From G963668605 sp963668605 (GTDB lineage Bacteria; Acidobacteriota; Terriglobia; Bryobacterales; Bryobacteraceae): a stretch of 64,000 nucleotides of DNA. Within the stretch, counting starts at the first letter, position 1. Each line of letters opens with the position of its first letter. Shown here piece after piece: positions 28,706 through 36,785 of this stretch. The stretch covers positions 5,952,001 to 6,016,000 of the forward strand of contig OY764903.1 in the NCBI GenBank assembly GCA_963668605.1. Direction: 5' to 3'. The position numbers and the translations under genes were made by a program. The notes below the pieces were generated by a model, which saw only the letters and a program-made list of their open reading frames with translations, searched no databases and was not told the origin of the DNA.

Positions 28706-31700
28706 ATGGATTCTTCAAAGATGACACGTGCAAAAGTAACTATCGACGGCAACGAGGCAGCGGCTTACGTAGCCCATAAAACCAACGAAGTCATTGCAAT
28801 CTATCCAATCACTCCGTCCTCAAACATGGGCGAGTGGTCGGATCAATGGTCCAGCGAGGGCAAGCCCAATATTTGGGGAACCGTGCCGTCGGTGGTCGAG
28901 ATGCAAAGCGAGGGCGGTGCGGCGGGAGCTCTTCACGGAGCCTTGCAGGCCGGTTCGCTGGCGACGACTTTTACCTCATCGCAGGGCCTGCTGCTGATGA
29001 TCCCGAACATGTTCAAGATTGCGGGCGAGCTTACGCCGGCCGTAATCCATGTGGCCGCTCGCGCGATTGCAGCCCAAGGGCTGTCGATCTTCGGAGACCA
29101 CCAGGATGTGATGTCGGTGCGCGCCACCGGCTTCGGACAACTTTCCTCCAACTCCATCCAGGAAGTGATGGACTTCGCGCTGATCAGCCAGGCTGTGGCT
29201 CTGGAATCGCGAATTCCCTTTATTCACTTTTTTGACGGATTCCGCACGTCGCATGAAGTCGGCAAGCTGGAGCAGTTGACAGAGGACGACATGCGCGCCA
29301 TGATCGACGACGATCTGGTTCGAGCACACCGCGCACGAGCGCTTTCGCCTGACAAACCGGTGCTACGCGGAACTGCCCAGAACCCGGATGTGTATTTCCA
29401 GGGTCGCGAGACTGTCAATCCGTACTATCTGGCCTGTCCCACCATAGTGCAGAACGTGATGGACAAGTTCGCCAAGCTTGTTGGCCGCCAGTATCACCTG
29501 TTCGATTATGTCGGCGCCCCCGATGCGGAGCGCGTGATCGTGCTGATGGGTTCCGGCGCGGAAGCAGCCCAGGAGACCGTCGAATACCTGAACGCGCACG
29601 GCGAAAAGGTCGGCATTCTGAAGGTCCATCTGTTCCGGCCCTTCGCGGTCGAGAGCTTTATGCAGGTACTACCGGCGAGCGTCAAGGCCATCTCGGTGCT
29701 CGATCGCACGAAGGAACCCGGTTCCATCGGCGAGCCGCTCTATCAAGACATCCTTACCGCCATCGCCGAATCGATCGCGAATGGAAGTTCCCAGTTCAAG
29801 ACCATGCCGAAGATTGTCGGCGGGCGCTACGGCTTGTCCTCCAAGGAATTCACTCCCGCGATGGTCAAGGGCGTTTTCGACCAGCTCATGCTGGAGCACC
29901 CCAAGAACCACTTCACTGTCGGCATCAACGACGACGTCACGCACACCAGCATCGACTACGATCCGGCTTTCTCCACCGAAGATCCGAAGACGGTCCGCGC
30001 ACTGTTCTACGGCCTCGGCGCCGATGGCACGGTCGGTGCGAACAAAAACTCCGTAAAGATCATCGGCGAAGACACCGACAATTTCGCGCAGGGCTATTTC
30101 GTGTACGACTCGAAGAAATCGGGCTCGGTCACGGTCTCCCACTTGCGTTTCGGTCCGAACCCGATTCGTTCGTCTTACCTCATCAGCCGTGCCAACTTTG
30201 TGGCCTGCCACCAGTTCACGTTCCTGGAGAGGATCGATGTTCTCAATTCTGCCGAACCCGGCGCTGTGTTCCTGCTGAATAGTCCTTACAGCAAGGACGA
30301 GGTCTGGAACAACCTGCCGAAGACCGTGCAACAGCAGATCATCGATAAGAAGCTGAAATTCTATGTGATCGATGGCTACTCGGTGGCGAAAGACACCGGC
30401 ATGGGCTCGCGCATCAACACGATCATGCAGACCTGCTTCTTCGCAATCAGCGGCGTGTTGCCGAGAGACGAAGCGATTGAGGCGATCAAGAAATCGATCT
30501 ACAAGACCTACGGAAAGCGCGGTGAGGCAGTTGTTGCGAAGAACTACGCCGCAGTCGATGCGACACTGGCCAACCTGCACGAAGTCGTAGTTCCGGCGCA
30601 AGCTACCAGCGCGTTCGAGATGCGGCCTGCCGTTCCGGCCGCTGCGCCCGCATTCGTCAGTGATATCCTCTCTCACATCATCGCTGGCAACGGCGACATG
30701 CTGCCGGTCAGCAAGATGCCGATTGATGGCACATTCCCCACGGGCACGGCCATGTGGGAAAAGCGCAACATCGCGCTTGAGATTCCGGTTTGGGACGAAG
30801 CGATCTGTATCCAGTGCGGCAAGTGCGTACTGGTCTGTCCGCATGCCTGCATCCGCGCCAAGATCTACGATTCCGACAAACTCGTCGGCGCTCCGGATCT
30901 TTTCAAGTCCGTTCCGGCTCGCTGGAAGGACTTCGGGCAGATGAAGTACACGCTGCAGGTAGCCCCCGAAGATTGCACCGGCTGCGGCTTGTGCGTCGAG
31001 GCCTGCCCAGTCAAGAGCAAGACTGAGGTCAAGAACAAGGCCATCAATATGAAGGACCAGATCCCGCTGCGCGAATCCGAAGCGGCGAATTGGGACTTCT
31101 TCTTCAACCGCCTCCCTGAATTCGACCGGACCCTTCTGAATACCTCACAAGTCAAGGACGTGCAGGTATTGCAGCCGCTCTTCGAGTTCTCCGGCGCTTG
31201 CACGGGTTGCGGTGAAACTCCTTACATCAAACTGATCACGCAGTTGTTCGGCGACCGCATGTTGGTCGGTAACGCCACGGGTTGTTCCTCAATTTACGGC
31301 GGCAACCTGCCAACTACGCCATACACGTTCAACCCGGAGGGCCGCGGCCCGTCGTGGTCGAATTCGCTGTTCGAAGATAACGCCGAATTCGGGATGGGTA
31401 TGCGCCTGGCGGTCGATCAGCAGGCACGCTATGCGGTGGAGTTGATCAAGGATCTGAGCGCCGAGATCGGTGACGATCTGGCGCAGGCGATCATCACCGC
31501 CGACCAGTCTAGCGAGAAGGGCCTCCAGGAACAGCGCGAACGCATTGTTCAGCTCGAGGCGAAGATTGCGAATCTGAACACACCGAAAGCCAAGGACCTC
31601 AAGGCACTGGCCGGCATGCTGGTGAAAAAGAGCGTCTGGATCTTCGGCGGAGACGGCTGGGCCTATGACATCGGCTACGGCGGCCTCGACCACGTGCTTG

Positions 31701-32329
31701 CCTCCGGCAGGAATGTAAACGTCCTGGTGCTCGATACCGAAGTCTATTCCAACACCGGCGGCCAAATGTCGAAGGCCACGCCGAAAGGCGCCGTGGCGAA
31801 GTTCGCCGCAGGCGGCAAGCCGGGCAAGAAGAAAGACCTCGCGATGCTGGCCACCACTTACGGCAACGTCTATGTGGCGCGCATTGCGATGGGATTCAGC
31901 GACATGCAGACCCTCAAGATTCTGCGTGAAGCCGAAGCCTACAACGGACCCAGCATCGTCATCGCCTATAGCCACTGCATTGCACATGGCTACGATCTTG
32001 TGCACGGCCTCGATCAGCAGAAGGCCGCGGTCAACAGTGGTCACTGGCCGTTGTTCCACTACGATCCGCAGCTTGCCAATCAGGGCAAGAACCCGTTCGT
32101 GCTTGATTCCAAGGCGCCATCACTGCCCCTCGACAAGTACATCTATAACGAAACACGCTACTCCATGCTGCGGCGCAGCGATCCGGAAGCGGCCCAGCGC
32201 CTGCTGACGGAAGCGCAGGCTGACGTACTCACGAACTGGAAGCTGTATGAAGCCAGGGCGGCGCAGCCCGTGGCCGCCGTGAAGACCGAACCCAATAAAG
32301 AGGCAGTGAAGGAGAACCAAAATGCTTGA
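28706..32329 (+). CDS. nifJ: Pyruvate:ferredoxin (flavodoxin) oxidoreductase
   Basis: A 1207-aa single-chain PFOR that oxidises pyruvate to acetyl-CoA and CO2 with reduction of ferredoxin or flavodoxin. The N-terminal domain has the pyrimidine-binding region (GNEAAAYVAHKTNEVIAIYP). Two ferredoxin-type clusters are in the middle, CIQCGKCVLVCPHAC and CTGCGLCVEACPVKS. The C-terminal TPP domain has CTGCGETPYIKL, GNATGCSSIYG and GDGWAYDIGYGG. The start at 28706 has TAGAGG 7 nt upstream. The enzyme is normally oxygen-sensitive, which is noteworthy next to complex I genes. It overlaps the DHOD-like gene by 8 nt. Confidence 0.96.
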   Translation: MDSSKMTRAKVTIDGNEAAAYVAHKTNEVIAIYPITPSSNMGEWSDQWSSEGKPNIWGTVPSVVEMQSEGGAAGALHGALQAGSLATTFTSSQGLLLMIPNMFKIAGELTPAVIHVAARAIAAQGLSIFGDHQDVMSVRATGFGQLSSNSIQEVMDFALISQAVALESRIPFIHFFDGFRTSHEVGKLEQLTEDDMRAMIDDDLVRAHRARALSPDKPVLRGTAQNPDVYFQGRETVNPYYLACPTIVQNVMDKFAKLVGRQYHLFDYVGAPDAERVIVLMGSGAEAAQETVEYLNAHGEKVGILKVHLFRPFAVESFMQVLPASVKAISVLDRTKEPGSIGEPLYQDILTAIAESIANGSSQFKTMPKIVGGRYGLSSKEFTPAMVKGVFDQLMLEHPKNHFTVGINDDVTHTSIDYDPAFSTEDPKTVRALFYGLGADGTVGANKNSVKIIGEDTDNFAQGYFVYDSKKSGSVTVSHLRFGPNPIRSSYLISRANFVACHQFTFLERIDVLNSAEPGAVFLLNSPYSKDEVWNNLPKTVQQQIIDKKLKFYVIDGYSVAKDTGMGSRINTIMQTCFFAISGVLPRDEAIEAIKKSIYKTYGKRGEAVVAKNYAAVDATLANLHEVVVPAQATSAFEMRPAVPAAAPAFVSDILSHIIAGNGDMLPVSKMPIDGTFPTGTAMWEKRNIALEIPVWDEAICIQCGKCVLVCPHACIRAKIYDSDKLVGAPDLFKSVPARWKDFGQMKYTLQVAPEDCTGCGLCVEACPVKSKTEVKNKAINMKDQIPLRESEAANWDFFFNRLPEFDRTLLNTSQVKDVQVLQPLFEFSGACTGCGETPYIKLITQLFGDRMLVGNATGCSSIYGGNLPTTPYTFNPEGRGPSWSNSLFEDNAEFGMGMRLAVDQQARYAVELIKDLSAEIGDDLAQAIITADQSSEKGLQEQRERIVQLEAKIANLNTPKAKDLKALAGMLVKKSVWIFGGDGWAYDIGYGGLDHVLASGRNVNVLVLDTEVYSNTGGQMSKATPKGAVAKFAAGGKPGKKKDLAMLATTYGNVYVARIAMGFSDMQTLKILREAEAYNGPSIVIAYSHCIAHGYDLVHGLDQQKAAVNSGHWPLFHYDPQLANQGKNPFVLDSKAPSLPLDKYIYNETRYSMLRRSDPEAAQRLLTEAQADVLTNWKLYEARAAQPVAAVKTEPNKEAVKENQNA

Positions 32330-33329
32330 TCTCTCCACGACATATCTCGGCTTGAAGCTGAAAAATCCGCTGGTGGCATCCTCCGGCCCGTTGTGCAAGG
32401 ATGTGGGCAATATTCTGAAGCTGGAAGATGCGGGCGTCGCCGCGGTCGTGCTCCATTCGCTTTTTGAAGAGCAGATCAATCTTGAAAGCAACGAATTGGA
32501 CCGCTACCTCTCGTCCAACACGGAAGCTTTTGCGGAATCGCTCTCCTATTTCCCGGACATGGTTGCTTACAACATCGGACCGGAAGGCTATGTGGAGCAT
32601 TTGCGCAAGGCCAAGGAAGCAGTCGATATTCCGGTGATCGCCAGCCTCAACGGCGTCTCCACCGGCGGCTGGATCAAGTACGCCAAGATGATCGAGGACG
32701 CCGGCGCCGACGCCCTCGAACTCAACATCTACTACCTGCCCACCAACTTCGAGCTTAACGGGACCCAGGTCGAGAAGATTTACTGCGATCTGGTCTCGCA
32801 CGTCAAAGCGAGCATCAAGATCCCTGTGGCCGTCAAACTCGGGCCCTATTTCAGCGCCATTCCGAACATGGCGCGGCAGTTGGATGCGGCCGGCGCCGAT
32901 GCGCTGGTGCTGTTCAACCGCTTCTACCAGCCCGACTTCGATCTAGAGAACCTCGAGGTGGTCCCCAATCTGGTGCTCAGCGACAGCCATGAACTGCTGT
33001 TGCGGTTGCACTGGGTGGCCCTGCTCTATGGCAACCTGAAGGCGGATCTGGCCATCACCGGCGGAGTCCACACGGCGGAGGACGTCATCAAGTCGATGAT
33101 GGCTGGAGCGCGTGTAGCCATGATGACCTCCGCGCTGTTGCGCCATGGCGCCGAGTATGCCGAGACGCTCCAGACCAATCTGGTGGAGTGGCTGATGGAC
33201 CATGAGTTCGAGTCCATTCAACAGATGCAAGGCAGCATGAGTTACCGCTCCGTGGCGGAACCTGCCGCTTTCGAGCGCGCCAACTACATGAAGGTTCTGA
33301 GTAGCTACACGCTGAAGAACGCGCACTAA
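32322..33329 (+). CDS. Dihydroorotate dehydrogenase-like (PreA-type) flavoprotein
   Basis: A 335-aa TIM-barrel flavin protein of the class 1 DHOD family. It contains NPLVASSGPLCKD, VIASLNGVSTGGWIKYAKM, and the FMN-phosphate loop IAITGGVHTAEDVIKSMMAGA-like segment (GGVHTAEDVIKSMMAGARV). It lacks the full pyrimidine-enzyme signature. Many genomes place this gene directly after nifJ, and the 8-nt overlap here (ATGCTTGA) says the two are translated together. The role is unknown; possibilities are electron transfer with PFOR or a separate flavin reductase. A strong terminator follows. Confidence 0.88.
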   Translation: MLDLSTTYLGLKLKNPLVASSGPLCKDVGNILKLEDAGVAAVVLHSLFEEQINLESNELDRYLSSNTEAFAESLSYFPDMVAYNIGPEGYVEHLRKAKEAVDIPVIASLNGVSTGGWIKYAKMIEDAGADALELNIYYLPTNFELNGTQVEKIYCDLVSHVKASIKIPVAVKLGPYFSAIPNMARQLDAAGADALVLFNRFYQPDFDLENLEVVPNLVLSDSHELLLRLHWVALLYGNLKADLAITGGVHTAEDVIKSMMAGARVAMMTSALLRHGAEYAETLQTNLVEWLMDHEFESIQQMQGSMSYRSVAEPAAFERANYMKVLSSYTLKNAH

Positions 33330-33351
33330 CTTCCCGCTTCGTTCGGGAGCC

Positions 33352-33391
33352 TGGCCGCCTCTCACCCTCCGGGGAGGCGGCCATTTTATTT
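33352..33391 (+). terminator. Intrinsic terminator after the nifJ-DHOD operon
   Basis: 10-bp stem TGGCCGCCTC / GAGGCGGCCA (33352-33361 and 33374-33383) followed by TTTTATTTT. It lies between convergent genes; the stem may act for both strands, but the T-tract serves the plus strand. Confidence 0.88.
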
Positions 33392-34255
33392 TCTAAACAC
33401 CAATAGATGGCAGGAAGCGAGCGACGGAATGGTGCGCATCGCTGGACGCAGTCCAGCGGTTCGCTTCGCCGCATTATGGAGCTGGTAAAGAGGCAGCACA
33501 ATCCAGCGCTCGATCCATCCGTCACCGAACACCGAGTGATAGGAGTTATACGGACAACTCCACGCCTCCGAGACGCCCATCTCGCGTAGGATGCTGACAT
33601 AAGCTTCGCCGTCGAGATCCGTGCGCAGCACGGGCGGTTCGCCCGTCCCGGCCTTGCGCCCCAGCATCCTCCTGAGTAGGTTTCGCAAATTCGCGGAAAG
33701 CAGCAACCGGGGAAGGCGCCACGGAGCGAAAAGCAGACTGACCAGCCACACGATCCGCGCCGGGCGGTTCGGGATAATTACGCCGAAATGCAGTCCCCCG
33801 GGCTTGAGCAGCCGCAGCGTCTCGCTCAGCGCCGGACGGGGGTCCGCGAAGTGCTCCAGCAGACCGATGCTGTAAATGCAATCGAAGCTGCCTCCGGGAA
33901 GTTCGCTGCATCTTGCGTCGGCCACTACCATCGTGGGGAGTTTCAAGTCTTCATGCGCGAAGTTGCGCACGGCCACCCGGAACCCCTCCGACGACAAATC
34001 CACCATCGTGACATCGCAGCCTTGGCTTGACAGATACATTGATGTGGTACCGCGTCCGGCGCCCACTTCGAGAAAGCGCGCATCCCCGCCCGCCCGCTCC
34101 CCTATCAACTGCCAAAGATCTTCGAAGTAGCAGCGGTGCCAGAGCTGATAGAGCGTCCGTGGCCGCTTCCTGCTGAACAGTTGCGCAACGGGGGCTTTGA
34201 GTGCCGCCCATTCGAGATCCCAATTTTTTCCCGGCTCGTCAGCAAGAAACTGCAT
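33386..34255 (-). CDS. Class I SAM-dependent methyltransferase
   Basis: A 289-aa methyltransferase of the type 11/12 Rossmann fold. The SAM loop is FLEVGAGRGTTSMYLSSQG, the acidic strand-2 residue sits in VTMVDLSSEGF, and the following regions are VVADARCSELPGGSFDCIYS and LLKPGGLHFGVIIP. The N-terminus (LWHRCYFEDLWQLIGE) looks substrate-specific. It overlaps the end of the Wzt-type ABC gene by 17 nt, so it may modify a polysaccharide or glycolipid handled by that transporter. The substrate is not known. Confidence 0.83.
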   Translation of the reverse strand: MQFLADEPGKNWDLEWAALKAPVAQLFSRKRPRTLYQLWHRCYFEDLWQLIGERAGGDARFLEVGAGRGTTSMYLSSQGCDVTMVDLSSEGFRVAVRNFAHEDLKLPTMVVADARCSELPGGSFDCIYSIGLLEHFADPRPALSETLRLLKPGGLHFGVIIPNRPARIVWLVSLLFAPWRLPRLLLSANLRNLLRRMLGRKAGTGEPPVLRTDLDGEAYVSILREMGVSEAWSCPYNSYHSVFGDGWIERWIVLPLYQLHNAAKRTAGLRPAMRTIPSLASCHLLVFRK

Positions 34256-35513
34256 GCCTTGATCGCTCCTCTACTTCCTCTATCTTTAGATCAATGTCCG
34301 GGCTCATGATGGAACCCCAGCCGCATGCCTGCCCGCCAACGTCCAGGTGCAGCACGTCCGACATGATCTTTTCCGAAGCGTCCTGTCCCTGGAAGACCGC
34401 CTTGAAGTACAGCGAATACAAGCCAGGCTCCAGCCAGAGAGTAGGCAACTTGACGCGGACGCGGTAGGCGCCGCAGTGCGCCTTGCCGTGTGCGAAGTCC
34501 GAACTGTCGCGGCGCACGTGGAACACGCGCCGCTGGTTCATATCGTCGAGGATCGTCAGCAGAATAAAGCCGGCCACCTCCCTGCCGATGTGCATCTGCA
34601 CTTCCACCTCGAACTGATCGGATTGATTGATCAGCGGCGACGGATGGCTCACCATGTGCGGCTGTCCGAAACCAAACCCTTTGGCGGGAACGTTCAGCGG
34701 TTTCGCCTCCGCCTCCGCCTCCGTTGGCGACATCAGGTTGTGGTATTTCGCTATGCAGGCCGAGATGTCGCCACTGTACACAATCCGGCCCTGGTGCAAC
34801 ACGATGCCCTTATTGCACAGCGAACGCACCGCACCCATGTTGTGGCTGACGAAGAGAATCGTTCGCCCTTCTTTCGCCACCGAGTCCATCTTCCCTAAAC
34901 ACTTCTTTTGGAACGACATGTCGCCGACTGCGAGCACCTCATCCACCAGTAGAATCTCAGGCTCCAGGTGCGCAGCCACGGCAAAGGCGAGCCGCAGGTA
35001 CATGCCTGTGGAATAGTGCTTCACCGGCGTGTCGATAAACTTCTCAACTTCCGCGAAGCTGACGATGTCGTCGAACTTGCGCACTATGTCGGCCTTCTTC
35101 ATGCCCAGCACAGCGCCGTTGAGAAAGATATTTTCCCTACCGCTCAATTCGTTGTGGAACCCGGTGCCCACCTCCAGCAGCGACCCCAGGCGTCCGTACA
35201 GATCCGCCTTGCCCGCCGTCGGGTCTGTGATCCGCGCCAGCACCTTCAGCAGCGTGCTCTTGCCGCTGCCGTTGCGTCCGATCACGCCCACGACATCGCC
35301 ACGCTTGACCTCGAACGAAACGTCGTTCAGCGCCCAGACGGTCCGATCTCGAAGGGCTTCCTCTTTTTCCTCCTCCGTCTTCGATCGAAAAGCTCGGACT
35401 GGCGCTTGGAGAGCGTCCATGAGCGTGTCGCGAAGAGTGCTGTAGTGCCCCTGTTTCTCGCCGAGAATATATCGCTTCGACAAGTGTTCTGCCGTAATAG
35501 ATACAGAACCCAT
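34239..35513 (-). CDS. Wzt-type ABC transporter ATP-binding protein for polysaccharide export
   Basis: A 424-aa ATPase of the O-antigen or teichoic-acid exporter class. Walker A is VIGRNGSGKSTLL, the signature HYSTGMYLRLAFAVAAHLE, Walker B ILLVDEVLAVGD, and the H-loop FVSHNMGAV. Residues after about 270 form a C-terminal beta-domain of Wzt type, which in E. coli O9a recognises the capped end of the glycan. The matching permease (Wzm) is not adjacent, which is unusual. A promoter with its -10 only 6 bp before the ATG suggests a leaderless transcript. The methyltransferase overlaps its 3' end. Confidence 0.88.
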   Translation of the reverse strand: MGSVSITAEHLSKRYILGEKQGHYSTLRDTLMDALQAPVRAFRSKTEEEKEEALRDRTVWALNDVSFEVKRGDVVGVIGRNGSGKSTLLKVLARITDPTAGKADLYGRLGSLLEVGTGFHNELSGRENIFLNGAVLGMKKADIVRKFDDIVSFAEVEKFIDTPVKHYSTGMYLRLAFAVAAHLEPEILLVDEVLAVGDMSFQKKCLGKMDSVAKEGRTILFVSHNMGAVRSLCNKGIVLHQGRIVYSGDISACIAKYHNLMSPTEAEAEAKPLNVPAKGFGFGQPHMVSHPSPLINQSDQFEVEVQMHIGREVAGFILLTILDDMNQRRVFHVRRDSSDFAHGKAHCGAYRVRVKLPTLWLEPGLYSLYFKAVFQGQDASEKIMSDVLHLDVGGQACGWGSIMSPDIDLKIEEVEERSRHAVSC

Positions 35514-35519
35514 GTTGAC

Positions 35520-35548
35520 ACTATAGGTTCACTTGCTTAGTAAATCAA
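35520..35548 (-). promoter_or_regulatory. Sigma-70 promoter of the Wzt-type gene
   Basis: On the minus strand TTGATT (35548-35543) and TATAGT (35525-35520) are separated by exactly 17 bp. The -10 ends 6 bp before the ATG at 35513, so transcription would begin at or next to the start codon and leave no leader. Confidence 0.65.
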
Positions 35549-35673
35549 GGACAAACAGTGTATTACGCACAAGCGTAGTACCAGCCACCACCAACGCGCC
35601 CTCCGAGCACTTTTACATTTCTTTACCGGCCCGGCGGTGACGTCCGTAGCTGGAATTGCGTCTCTTCAATGGC

Positions 35674-36750
35674 ATGAACAGGATTCTGATCGGAGTTGCG
35701 CTGTCAATGGCCGCTGTGGCCGCCTGGGCACAGGCTCCATCGAAAACCCGGCTAATGGGGGAGATCGCCACCCTGGATGCCGCGAAGAATGAGCTGGTTG
35801 TGCGTGCATCCGATGGCGTGAGCACAACGGTTCAGCTCGATGAGGCTACCAAACTTATGCGCGTGCCGCCGGGCGAAAAGGACCTCGCCAAGGCGGAGGC
35901 GATCAAATTTGAAGACCTCGGCGCCGGCGACCGCGTTCTGGTGCGCGGAGGATCGCCACCCTCCGCGATCATTGTGATGACCAAGGCTGACATTGCCAAG
36001 AAGCATGCCGCCGACCGGGCCGAGTGGCAGAAGCGCGGCATAGCGGGCACTGTTACCACGGTCGATCCGGCGGCCAAGACGATCACTGTTTCCGCGCGGG
36101 TCGCCGAGGGCCGCAAGGATATCGTGATCGACGCCGGCGAGGCCGTGAGTTTCCGCCGCTACGCTCCAGATTCGGTTCGTTTCACCGACGCCCGGCCCAG
36201 CGCTTTGGCCGAGATGCAAACGGGCGACCACCTTCGCGCGTTGGGCGCGAAGAGTGCGGACGGCGCGGGGTTCAAGGCGGAAGAGATTGTCTTCGGGTCG
36301 TTCCAATCGATCGCCGGGGTTATCAAGGGCGTCGACGCCGCGACAGGCGAGATCACCATCACGAACCTCGACACAAAGAAGCCGGTGATCATTCGCGTCA
36401 ACAGCGACACGACGATGAAGAAGCTTCCGGAGATGCTTGCCAGCATGTTGGCTATGCGCCTCCGGGCAAGTGTCTCCGCAACCGCGCCGGCGGCTGCACC
36501 CGCCGGCGCGCGCCCGGGCGGCGCTCGCGGCAATATGGATTTCGCCGACATGCTCGAGCGCATGCCGGCCTTGAATATCGCCGACTTGAAATCCGGCGAT
36601 GCGATTATTCTTTCCGCGACGAAAGGCGCTGATGCCGCCAGGGCCACTGCGATTACCGTTGTGGCCGGAGTCGAGCCTCTGCTCACCGCTGCGCCGGAGC
36701 GCTCGGTAGGCACTTCGTGGAACTTCGAAATCGGAATGCCGACGATGTAA
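35674..36750 (+). CDS. Exported protein with three repeated small beta domains (DUF5666-like)
   Basis: A 358-aa protein with a signal peptide (MNRILIGVALSMAAVAAWAQ) cut near AQAPSKT. The body has at least three related segments of the form I..V(D/E)xAxx.ITVxxxxG: GEIATLDAAKNELVVRASDG, GTVTTVDPAAKTITVSA and GVIKGVDAATGEITITNL. These look like tandem OB-fold-like DUF5666 units. A low-complexity Ala/Gly stretch (AGARPGGARGNMD) lies near residue 275. Function unknown. The TonB-dependent receptor starts 36 bp downstream, so the two may form an operon and the protein may be a periplasmic partner. Confidence 0.72.
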   Translation: MNRILIGVALSMAAVAAWAQAPSKTRLMGEIATLDAAKNELVVRASDGVSTTVQLDEATKLMRVPPGEKDLAKAEAIKFEDLGAGDRVLVRGGSPPSAIIVMTKADIAKKHAADRAEWQKRGIAGTVTTVDPAAKTITVSARVAEGRKDIVIDAGEAVSFRRYAPDSVRFTDARPSALAEMQTGDHLRALGAKSADGAGFKAEEIVFGSFQSIAGVIKGVDAATGEITITNLDTKKPVIIRVNSDTTMKKLPEMLASMLAMRLRASVSATAPAAAPAGARPGGARGNMDFADMLERMPALNIADLKSGDAIILSATKGADAARATAITVVAGVEPLLTAAPERSVGTSWNFEIGMPTM

Positions 36751-36785
36751 GTTCGGCCGGTTACAGATCGGGCTGGGAACACTCT

